Source: JBOFSQ01 sp051651625
GTDB taxonomy: Bacteria; Planctomycetota; Planctomycetia; Pirellulales; Thermoguttaceae
Direction: 5' to 3'
NCBI GenBank assembly: GCA_051651625.1
Contig: JBOFSQ010000103.1
Span: 62,001 to 126,000 of the forward strand
DNA: 64,000 bases
Shown here in pieces: positions 19,898 to 27,867 of the stretch (position 1 is the stretch's first letter; every line of letters begins with the position of its first letter). The position numbers and the translations under genes were made by a program. Below the pieces are notes generated by a model that saw only the letters and a program-made list of their open reading frames with translations, did not search any database and was not told the origin of the DNA.

Positions 19898-19993
19898 GAT
19901 GCAAATCGGTTAATCGTTCACGGTTTGTTCCGTCATTCCTGCGTGGGCAGCAATGACGGACGTGGGAAGCAACCCTGAACGCTTACCTTGCGT

Positions 19994-22900
19994 CTACTCT
20001 TCGATGATGATGCGAAAACCGACGTTGTGGACTTTTTGGTATGTCTCGTATGCAAGTCGCATCGCGGCACTGGCGGTGCGAGGGCGGTCACACCAGCTTC
20101 CGCCACGCGCGACTTTTTTCGTCGTGATGTCGCCGTCGTTGCGGCCATCAGTCTCGCTGTATGGATACGGTTTGTAATCGCTCTGCGTCCACTCGCTGAC
20201 GTTTCCGATTATGTCGTAGAGTTCCCACGGATTCGCCCAGCACTCCGCAACATAATCGACGACGAACCAGTTGTCGGTAAACCTGTCGTCGCGCAGCGGG
20301 AACGTCCCCGAATAGTCGCGTCTCCGGTGGACTTTGCTACCGCCATCCCAACTGGTGTAGGTGCGCCGCAGCCCCGCATCGGCGAGGTTCGCCCAAGTTG
20401 AAAAGTTTGCGTCGCGGTCGCCGTAATAAAACGGCGTTGCGGTCCCAGCGCGGGCCGCCCATTCCCACTGCGCCTCGGTCGGGAGTGTGACTTTTTTCCC
20501 CGTCTTTTCCGACAGCCACTTGCAAAACTGCGTCGCCTCTTGCCACGAAAGACGCGCCGCCGGTTGACGCGGATGATTGGCAATATACCCCGGCACAACG
20601 TGGTCTTTGCCATCTTCTTTGAGATACCGCGTGTCGTGGTCGGGGTCGAACGCGCCGTACTGCGCGTTCGTCGTTTCGGTCATCGCCATCCAAAACGGCT
20701 TCTCGATTGTAACCGTGTTAAGCGGCTGCTCGTCGGGATAACCGTCGGCTTGTCCCATCACAAATCTGCCTGCGGGAATTCGTACCAGCGTGATCGACTC
20801 CTTCTCATTGAGCGGGACGACGAGACGATGCGGATTAACCGCATCCGCCGAGACTTGACGCCGCATCGCAACTTCGCGCGAGAACTCCCATTTCGGAAGT
20901 TTCGTCGCATCTCCCGCACCGCCAGTGCGCGCGGCGGCGAGAAGTTTGTCGATCTCGTCTGGTGTAACGCGAATAACTTCGCTGCGCTTTTGTGTACTTG
21001 CTGCGAGCAGACTGTCGCGGTATTCCTGTTCGGGATTCGTGTCGAGACCGGCGTAGAGCGTTGCCAGTTCGAGCCGACGCTTTTCTTGTGGCGGATTGTT
21101 CCACCAACCGCGATACGGCAAGTTGAGGTCGATCCAAGTGTAAAGCCGTTCCCAATCTTCGCGTGAAAGTTCCACACCAAAATGCCCCTTGCGAAGCCGC
21201 TGAACAAGCTCTGATGTTGAGGCGTGATACTCCATCGGTTTGAGTATTTCAAGCTCGGTTTCGGGGCCGGGGTGACGGCAGTACGGATTGAGTGCGGCGT
21301 ATGACGTGTCGGTGCGCCAGTCGCCGGTGTTGTGTGCTTCAAACGAAAGAAGACCGCGTGCGGACTTGTTGTCGTCGTTGTGGCAAGCGATACACTTGGC
21401 GTCGAGGAGCGGCTGAATCTCGGTTTCGTAACCAAACGGACGCGGCGGACCGAACCACGGCGTAATTTCTTGCGGCGGTTTTTGCGCGGCGATCTTTCGA
21501 TCGGTCGGCGTCGCCTCTTTGCTGTCTTCGTGACACCCAACACACGACAGGCTTTCTCCCGGCATGCAAAGCGTCCAGCTTCGCATCAGTTGTAATGCGG
21601 CACCATCTTCGTCGAGAACTTGAATCGAAATCGGTGTGTTTGCAGGGACGTTGAAACAGACGCTGCCATCTTTTTCGACATCGACCGTACCGAGAATTCG
21701 TTTGACATCCCAACTCGATTCCTGACCGACCGACTCGTGTCCGCCGCTGCCGTTGTAACCGAAGTGATATGCGAAGAGTCGAAGCTGCGTCGCCTTGCCG
21801 CGTGGGATGTTTTTGAGGCCGTGACCGGCGTAAATGTCGGTGATGAACATCGTGCCGGTATCGGATTCGGGGTCGGTCATGTCGTGCTGAACTGGCGGCG
21901 TTTCGCGTGCGATGAGCGGAATCGGCTGAAAGAGGTGCGAGTCGGGAAGTTCTGCAAGTTTGACCATATTGTCGAATCGGTCAACGAGCCAAACGCCAAA
22001 AACGCCGCGACGCTGCTGACGCATCGAGACGAGAAAAAAGTTTTCGTCGAGCGGATACGGATAGGCAAATTGATATGTTGCGTCGCCACCTTGGTTGTCG
22101 TAAACATTTCCGACAACATCGCGTCCGAATCCCGGAATCTCTTGAACGCAGCCTGTCACTTCTTTCGGAAAGACTCGCGGGAAGATATTGATGTGTGTAT
22201 CCTCCGGTCCCCATTCTTTCGAGACCGGATCGAATCTGAACGGATAGCGCGTACCGAGTCGCGGGTCAACGACGAGCAGTCGTCCAGACTCGCTTGGCGC
22301 GTGGTGTCCTCCGACAACGCCGATGAAGAGGTCGGGGTTTCCCGGAATCTGACGCGGGTTTTTATACGCCGTCGGGAAGAGCGAACCGCTCCCCCAAATC
22401 GCTCGTTGATTTCGCCCGTCTGGATTCATCGAAAAGAGAATGCGGCTCATGTAGTGTGGAACATCTGAATACTCCCATCGCAAATAGAGCACCTTGCCGT
22501 CTTCCATCACGGACGGATGCCAGTCGCTGTCTTGTTCAAATGTGAGTTGCCGCACCGCCTTCGTTTCGGTGTTGACGCGATAGAGATTCGCCATCGGTTT
22601 TCCGCCGTTTTCGCACGGCAACCCTTGCATCCCTGCGGTCGATGCGGTGACGATGAATCCGTCTTCGGGGAGATAGCAGGCGTCGAAAAACTGTACGTCA
22701 CGCTGGTCGTTTGGAGTGAGTTCGCGCACTGCTTTGGAATCGAGATCGAGTTCAAAGACGCCCCAATTTCCATGCTCGTTGATCGAACTGTATAGGAGTC
22801 GTTTGCCGTCGAAGTGGAGATCGATGTCACGCATGATTCCTTCGTTCGGCTGCCGATAGAGCGGCGTGACTTCTGGCGTGCCGCGCAAATTGCTGACGAT

Positions 22901-23338
22901 GACGATCTCGTTGTCCCACGGACGCCGCGGGATGTTGTCGTTGACATACGAGTTCAGCGAGACGAATCCGAAACCTTTTTCGTCCTGTTTTCTTCGGACG
23001 AGAACGAGTTTGTCGTTATCGAGCAGCGGATTTGCAAGAGCGACGCGGCGAATGAGTGCGGCGAGCGACGCCTCGGCAGCTTTGTGTTCCGCCGCCGACG
23101 CTGTGTGCTGTGCAAGCGCGGTTTCGATTTGGTCGAGTTCGGCGAGCCACGCGGGGCCGTTCGGCAACTTGTCTTTGTGCGTGGCGACAAGATGCGTTAT
23201 CAGTCGCCGCGCCGACGCAGGCGTGTTGACTGGAACAACCCCGTTGTCGTACGCCACCGCTTGCGGCGTCGCCAACACCAACTCCGCGAGACACACAATC
23301 ACCATCCACGCCACACGTTCACACTGTTCCCGTCTCAT
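19994..23338 (-). CDS. Exported PD40-propeller, c-type haem and SUMF1-fold fusion
   Basis: The product has 1114 residues. The ATG at 23338 follows GAAGGAG by 7 bp; the GTG just before it is too close. After a signal peptide comes a WD40/PD40-type propeller (about 100-560), in the manner of planctomycete HzsA-related proteins. Two c-type haem motifs follow, CVGCH (21530-21544, residue about 599) and CIACH (21380-21394, about 649). A C-terminal formylglycine-generating-enzyme/SUMF1 fold (about 845-1112) has RIPAGRFVMG, LPTEAQWEWAARAG, DIIGNVSEW and RGGSWCDRPRTAS. The paired catalytic cysteines of true FGE are not seen, so this domain is probably not a sulfatase activator. Haem attachment implies a periplasmic redox role; the substrate is unknown. 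Confidence 0.85.
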   Translation of the reverse strand: MRREQCERVAWMVIVCLAELVLATPQAVAYDNGVVPVNTPASARRLITHLVATHKDKLPNGPAWLAELDQIETALAQHTASAAEHKAAEASLAALIRRVALANPLLDNDKLVLVRRKQDEKGFGFVSLNSYVNDNIPRRPWDNEIVIVSNLRGTPEVTPLYRQPNEGIMRDIDLHFDGKRLLYSSINEHGNWGVFELDLDSKAVRELTPNDQRDVQFFDACYLPEDGFIVTASTAGMQGLPCENGGKPMANLYRVNTETKAVRQLTFEQDSDWHPSVMEDGKVLYLRWEYSDVPHYMSRILFSMNPDGRNQRAIWGSGSLFPTAYKNPRQIPGNPDLFIGVVGGHHAPSESGRLLVVDPRLGTRYPFRFDPVSKEWGPEDTHINIFPRVFPKEVTGCVQEIPGFGRDVVGNVYDNQGGDATYQFAYPYPLDENFFLVSMRQQRRGVFGVWLVDRFDNMVKLAELPDSHLFQPIPLIARETPPVQHDMTDPESDTGTMFITDIYAGHGLKNIPRGKATQLRLFAYHFGYNGSGGHESVGQESSWDVKRILGTVDVEKDGSVCFNVPANTPISIQVLDEDGAALQLMRSWTLCMPGESLSCVGCHEDSKEATPTDRKIAAQKPPQEITPWFGPPRPFGYETEIQPLLDAKCIACHNDDNKSARGLLSFEAHNTGDWRTDTSYAALNPYCRHPGPETELEILKPMEYHASTSELVQRLRKGHFGVELSREDWERLYTWIDLNLPYRGWWNNPPQEKRRLELATLYAGLDTNPEQEYRDSLLAASTQKRSEVIRVTPDEIDKLLAAARTGGAGDATKLPKWEFSREVAMRRQVSADAVNPHRLVVPLNEKESITLVRIPAGRFVMGQADGYPDEQPLNTVTIEKPFWMAMTETTNAQYGAFDPDHDTRYLKEDGKDHVVPGYIANHPRQPAARLSWQEATQFCKWLSEKTGKKVTLPTEAQWEWAARAGTATPFYYGDRDANFSTWANLADAGLRRTYTSWDGGSKVHRRRDYSGTFPLRDDRFTDNWFVVDYVAECWANPWELYDIIGNVSEWTQSDYKPYPYSETDGRNDGDITTKKVARGGSWCDRPRTASAAMRLAYETYQKVHNVGFRIIIEE

Positions 23339-23363
23339 CACGAATCTCCTTCAGAGGTTAATT

Positions 23364-23563
23364 GTAAGCGTTCACGAATTTTGCGTTTACGAGCAGTTCT
23401 TTTGTCACACGGAGTCACAGAGGCACGGAGAGGAGACGAATCCGCAGATTGCACAGATTGCCGCAGATTTTCAGTTCTCGTTGCGTCTCTGTGCTCTTTG
23501 TGCCTTTGTGTGAAAAAAAGAACTGCCAATTGACTACGCGACTTGCAAACCGTGAACGGATAC
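23364..23563. repeat. Element III copy 1 (CACGGAG/CACAGAGG inverted repeat)
   Basis: Ends are GTAAGCGTTCACGAATT and AAACCGTGAACGGATAC, which are inverted. Inside are GCAGTTCTTTTGTCACACGGAG and, inverted, GTGTGAAAAAAAGAACTGCC. Copy 2 at 47147-47377 has the same plan. Nothing else was seen in 23339-23623. Confidence 0.8.
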
Positions 23564-23623
23564 GGTTAATTTATGCCCAAAACAGCACGAAAACGTAAAC
23601 CGATCTAACGCTACGCCGCGTCA

Positions 23624-24559
23624 TCAGTGCATCTCGATTTCGCACGCGCCGATGGCTGGTGCGAAGTAGTTGAAGCGGACGTTCGGGTGATCGGCGAGGA
23701 GCGACATCGGCACCGCAGTATCGACGATCCGTTTTGAAATCATCATCGCCGACAGACGTATGCCAAACGGATTGTCGTGGACGCCGGGGTGCCAAATCGA
23801 AACAGTCTCCGCCTTCCATGTCTCAACGGGGCCGATAGTCACTGCTTGGCACGGAACGTTTTGAACAACTCCGCCGCCACTCGTTCGCGCGTTTTGTATG
23901 ATCGTCATCGGATGGAGATCGACAACGCGCGTTGCAAGTTTTCGGTACTCTTCTGGCGGTGGCGGCGCATCGACGTACTTCCCGACACGCTGCGGCGGGT
24001 CGTTGAATGCCCAGTGTTTCGTCTCGCCCTGTCCGCCCTGCATCAGAACGCAGCGTGCGGAGTTCCAACTGGCGGCGTCTGCGGATGGATCGTTCGTCGG
24101 AAAGTGAATGTTCGCCAGCGGCATTTTGAGGTGTGACGCAATTCGGTCGAAACACAAATCGAAGTCGGCCTTCGCAAATCCGAGCGGAAACTCTTTCCCA
24201 ACAACACGCCCATCGACGACCCACTCGTCCATCCCCCAAAAGTGGGCGTGCGTCAAATCGAGTTCGAGTGCGTTTACCAAACGAGCCACGAGCGGAAGCT
24301 GTTCTGTCGGGCCGATAGGACCGCAAACGCCAGCCGGACGCGACGGCGTTGCCTGTCGCCAAGCGTCGATGTATTCGAGTGCCTCGGCGAGAAAGAACTC
24401 TTCTCGCGTCTCGAAGAAGCGTACTTCAAATCCGTCGCGTGAAAGTTGCAACAAGTCGCGCGGCGTGAGACGGGCCGCATCGTCGAGAATCTCGCGGTCA
24501 AGCGTGGTGTAGTCCCACCACGTCGGGGCGATACGACTCAATTGACGTTTCTTGGACAT
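23624..24559 (-). CDS. Glucosamine-6-phosphate isomerase/6-phosphogluconolactonase family (NagB-like)
   Basis: The product has 311 residues. The ATG at 24559 is preceded by CAGGAG at 8 bp. The sequence has the NagB/RpiA/SOL fold: FETREEFFLAEALEYIDAW near the N-terminus, GPIGPTEQLPLVARLV (the phosphate loop, GPTG in classical members), and THAHFWGMDEWVVDGR, equivalent to the FNLDEYVG catalytic region of NagB. NagB converts glucosamine-6-phosphate to fructose-6-phosphate plus ammonia. The changes in the phosphate loop and the longer N-terminus fit a divergent subgroup, so the substrate is uncertain. It is the last gene of a three-gene minus-strand operon, 23 bp after the lipoprotein gene. Confidence 0.82.
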   Translation of the reverse strand: MSKKRQLSRIAPTWWDYTTLDREILDDAARLTPRDLLQLSRDGFEVRFFETREEFFLAEALEYIDAWRQATPSRPAGVCGPIGPTEQLPLVARLVNALELDLTHAHFWGMDEWVVDGRVVGKEFPLGFAKADFDLCFDRIASHLKMPLANIHFPTNDPSADAASWNSARCVLMQGGQGETKHWAFNDPPQRVGKYVDAPPPPEEYRKLATRVVDLHPMTIIQNARTSGGGVVQNVPCQAVTIGPVETWKAETVSIWHPGVHDNPFGIRLSAMMISKRIVDTAVPMSLLADHPNVRFNYFAPAIGACEIEMH

Positions 24560-24582
24560 TGCAAAATCTCCTGTGGTTGCGT

Positions 24583-25482
24583 TTACGGCGATCCTAGTCC
24601 CAGTTTGTTGAGTTCGTTGCGTGTGGCTGGCGAGAGTATGAAGTTGACGAATAGCGCGGAGGCCGCCGGGTTGAGTCCGCCTGTTAGCGTTAGCAGTTCG
24701 AGCGGCACGACAACTGGCTCGTCGGGGAACAACTCAATCGCAAGATATTCACGCGGCGGCTCTTCACGCGGAACGTGTTCTTGCGGATGCGTGTATCGTC
24801 TTGCCTGAAAATTCCAGATGAGAACGGCGTCAACAATCTGCGACTCAACTGCAACCGTTAACTCAATATCAGATTCAAACTCGAAGACAAGCCCGTTCCA
24901 AGCATCGCTTGCGACACGTCCGAGAGCCATAGCGGACACCTCGCCTAGCCCGCTGCGTTCGGGAGCAACAACGCCAAGACGTAACCGGTTTTCAAAGAGT
25001 TTTGCCAGTGAACTTACGTTTTCGGTCGCCTTATCCGCCGGAACCAATATCACCGGAGAGACACACCCTACACGCTGCGCACGCATAACAATTCCCAGCT
25101 CTTCTAGTTCCTTGCGCTGGAGTGATGAATCGCACCAGTAGAGATCGACAAACGGTACTTCTGCGAGGTGATTGAGCGACTGCCGTACCACAAGATCAAC
25201 ACGCAACTCCTCCGGTTTCCGAACACGATAAGGGAGGAGCGGCTTATCCGCGAGTGCCTCTGGTGAAACGTTGGCAGTGGTGGCAACGGGGTAGATCACG
25301 ACAGAACGTCGGGCGTAGACCAAACTGAAAAGCTCCGCTTCGTGCGAAAGAATACCTGCGTAAGATTCGTCGCAGGCCAAATTGATAGTCCGCTGCGCAC
25401 CACACCCCGACAAGAACACCACCACCGCCAACAAAAAAGCGGCAACGCAAATGGTGATACGATTCGAGGGCGAAGTGCGCAT
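24583..25482 (-). CDS. Substrate-binding lipoprotein (ModA/PBP2-like)
   Basis: The product has 299 residues. The N-terminus is a lipoprotein signal with lipobox LSGC at about residue 27. The rest resembles the periplasmic binding protein type 2 fold of molybdate/sulfate-binding proteins: NLACDESYAGILSHEAELF, then a segment VGCVSPVILVPADK and RLGVVAPERSGLGEVSAMALGRV. The closing region LTGGLNPAASALFVNFILSP is typical of ModA. No permease or ATPase gene is adjacent. The gene starts 8 bp after the sigma factor stop, so it is almost certainly cotranscribed with it. Its ligand is unknown. Confidence 0.78.
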   Translation of the reverse strand: MRTSPSNRITICVAAFLLAVVVFLSGCGAQRTINLACDESYAGILSHEAELFSLVYARRSVVIYPVATTANVSPEALADKPLLPYRVRKPEELRVDLVVRQSLNHLAEVPFVDLYWCDSSLQRKELEELGIVMRAQRVGCVSPVILVPADKATENVSSLAKLFENRLRLGVVAPERSGLGEVSAMALGRVASDAWNGLVFEFESDIELTVAVESQIVDAVLIWNFQARRYTHPQEHVPREEPPREYLAIELFPDEPVVVPLELLTLTGGLNPAASALFVNFILSPATRNELNKLGLGSP

Positions 25483-25490
25483 CGAGACAC

Positions 25491-27119
25491 CTATTCCAAG
25501 AACCCAACAAGGTCTTGGCTTCGCGCCGGTTGCTGTAACTTGCGAACCGCTTTCGCCTCGATTTGGCGGATGCGTTCACGAGTCACTTTGAAAATGTGCC
25601 CAACTTCTTCAAGCGTGTAACTGTAACCGTCACCGAGGCCGTAACGCATTTTGAGGATTTCACGCTCGCGGTACGACAGCGTTTCGAGTGCCGAGGCAAT
25701 ACGCGACTTTAGCATTGCGTGCATCGCGTTGTTGGTCGGGCTTTCGGCAGTTTGGTCGGGAAGCAAGTCGCCAAAGTGCGAGTCTTCGCTGTTCCCAACC
25801 GGACGGTCAAGGCTAATCGGATACCGATTCATCGCCAAAATCTTACGCGTATCGTCGAGGTCGGCACACGCGGCGTTTGCGGTCTCTTCGACCGTCGGCT
25901 CACGTCCATTCTCTTGATAAAGTCGCCTAGCAACATTGCGCATCTTCGACATGTTCTCGACCATGTGAACCGGAATACGAATCGTCCGGCTCTGGTCTGC
26001 AACAGCACGAGTAATCGCTTGACGAATCCACCACGTTGCGTAGGTACAGAACTTGAATCCACGGCGATACTCGAACTTGTCCACCGCACGCATAAGTCCA
26101 GCATTCCCCTCCTGAATTAGGTCGAGAAATGACAGGCCGCGATTGCGGTATTTCTTCGCAATCGAGACGACCAAACGCAAGTTCCCCTCGGAGAGGCCAC
26201 ACTTTGCCTCTTTGAGACTCACTGCAATTCGGTGAACATAGGCAACACGATTCCGAAGACTCGTCGGTGTTTCTTGTGTCAGCGTTAGGATGCGGCGATA
26301 CTCGTTGACCAGTCGAGCACGCTCATGTTCAGGACGCCCGCTCAACTTGTGAACCCGAATCTGCCGCTGAAGCTCATCGACACACTGGCTGAACCGCTCC
26401 AAAGTGCAGATCATCTGTTCGAGTCGCTGCGTCCGCAGACCGAGTTCTTCGACCAACCGCACCGCACGTCGGCGACTCCGCCCCAGACGCAACCACGCCT
26501 TCTGCCGCTCTTCACGCGACAGCGACTTACTCGTCGCACGGCGATAGTCTGACTCGTTCCGGCGGACAATCTTCGAAAGCGACGCAAGATTTTTCGGAAA
26601 CCGCCCAAGAATCTGCTTCTTTTCAAGACTGTCGGTGACAGAGACCTGAATCGTTCGGTCGAACGGCAAGTCGCCGCTGTGAACCTTTTGTAGCGTGCGA
26701 ACGGCGTGTTTGAGAACGTAGTCACATTCAAGGAGCTTCGCACGAAACTTCCGCCGCGAGATTTCTATGTCTTTGGCCAGCGAGATTTCACGCGGACGAG
26801 TCAGGAGCGGAATCTCGCCCATTTGAGACAGGTACATCCGAATCGGGTCGTCCGACCACGACTCGGCGGCCTCCATTTTGAGAAGCTCTTCGTCGAATGC
26901 TGCCGTTGGCACGGCCTCATCTTCGGGTTCTTCCTCTTCTTCGGCCTCACCTTCGCTCTCGCCTTCAGCTACGTCCGCCTTCGCCATAAACGATTCAACT
27001 ATTTCCTCATCGTCTTCGGCTATTACACGCACCGTATCTGTTAGAGCGATGACATCCTCGTCGTCTGGGGAGAGAACATCGTCAACCTCGTCGGTGACAA
27101 CAACGTCGTTTTCGTACAT
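25491..27119 (-). CDS. rpoD: RpoD-family sigma-70 factor
   Basis: The product has 542 residues. The ATG at 27119 follows AAGGAG by 7 bp. The N-terminal 85 residues are strongly acidic (runs of Glu/Asp). Region 1.2 is DPIRMYLSQMGEIPLLTR; region 2 contains LRLVVSIAKKYRNRGLSFLD and FKFCTYATWWIRQAITRA, the -10 recognition helix; region 3 is NVARRLYQENGREPTVEETA; region 4 ends VTRERIRQIEAKAVRKLQQP, the -35 recognition helix. It is a group 1/2 sigma factor. Planctomycetes often have several RpoD paralogues, so whether this is the housekeeping one cannot be settled here. It is unusually followed by a binding-protein and a NagB-like gene in one operon. Confidence 0.9.
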   Translation of the reverse strand: MYENDVVVTDEVDDVLSPDDEDVIALTDTVRVIAEDDEEIVESFMAKADVAEGESEGEAEEEEEPEDEAVPTAAFDEELLKMEAAESWSDDPIRMYLSQMGEIPLLTRPREISLAKDIEISRRKFRAKLLECDYVLKHAVRTLQKVHSGDLPFDRTIQVSVTDSLEKKQILGRFPKNLASLSKIVRRNESDYRRATSKSLSREERQKAWLRLGRSRRRAVRLVEELGLRTQRLEQMICTLERFSQCVDELQRQIRVHKLSGRPEHERARLVNEYRRILTLTQETPTSLRNRVAYVHRIAVSLKEAKCGLSEGNLRLVVSIAKKYRNRGLSFLDLIQEGNAGLMRAVDKFEYRRGFKFCTYATWWIRQAITRAVADQSRTIRIPVHMVENMSKMRNVARRLYQENGREPTVEETANAACADLDDTRKILAMNRYPISLDRPVGNSEDSHFGDLLPDQTAESPTNNAMHAMLKSRIASALETLSYREREILKMRYGLGDGYSYTLEEVGHIFKVTRERIRQIEAKAVRKLQQPARSQDLVGFLE

Positions 27120-27867
27120 GGCAATGCTCCTTGGGGAAACTATGCTCATAGTGGCTAATCTTATGTGAAATGAAATATCTGGGCTTGAAACCGTCACGGC
27201 CAGTGGGCCTGTGACCCACTCTACGCCGCCGTGCGGCGACATGGTGAACATCTTGAACTATTTTAGCTCACATTTTCGCTTTTTTGTGGTTGCGTAACCC
27301 GTGTAGACAGGATTTACCGAAAAAATCGTTCGCATCCCGGCGGGCCAAGAGAACGAACCACATACGCCGCAGAAAGCCCCAAACGCAAAACGTAGTATTC
27401 TACACTGGAGCAACTCGTCGCCTAGGGGTATGCCGGAAACTGGTTCCAAACAACGCCCAAAGCCTCGACGCGACGCCACAAGGTACACGCTAAAACCGCG
27501 ACTGTCCACAAGAAAACCGTCTCCAAAACCACTAAAACCCAAAACGGCGAGAGATGTGTGGACTGGTGGAAATGGGAAATGTTAGCAAAATGAATCGAGT
27601 GCGTTGACGACGACATCTCTTCGTGGTGCTAACGGCGAACGCAAGCGGTGTCAAAGTTTGGCCAGTTTGCCACGTCGCTCTTGCCGAGAAATCTTGGCTA
27701 ACACTATCTCTCTTCCAAATCGCCATGAGACCCACAATCGCATCAAATCGCAGAGTAGGCATCGCCGAAACTGCGTCTAGCGGCAAAGGTGTGTCGCTGT
27801 ATACCGACGGATCGGTGTGCATCATCGACTTCTTCGTTTCCCACATCTTTCTTATCGCACAATCAGG
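27120..27867. other. Divergent intergenic region, no gene seen
   Basis: These 748 bp separate the sigma factor operon from the exported-protein operon. The open frames here have no recognisable domain, ribosome site or codon bias and are judged spurious. One short inverted repeat around 27207-27222 (AGTGGGCCTGTGACCCACT) is visible. No tRNA or known small RNA could be recognised by eye. Confidence 0.6.

Noticed and set aside
19994..20778. C-terminal domain of the haem fusion as a true formylglycine-generating enzyme
   Set aside because: RGGSWCDRP has a single Cys and the usual second active-site Cys is not seen; no sulfatase gene is nearby.
27258..27542. 94-codon minus-strand frame between the sigma factor and the exported protein
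   Set aside because: No start signal, domain or codon bias; Gly/Phe/Cys-rich composition looks random.
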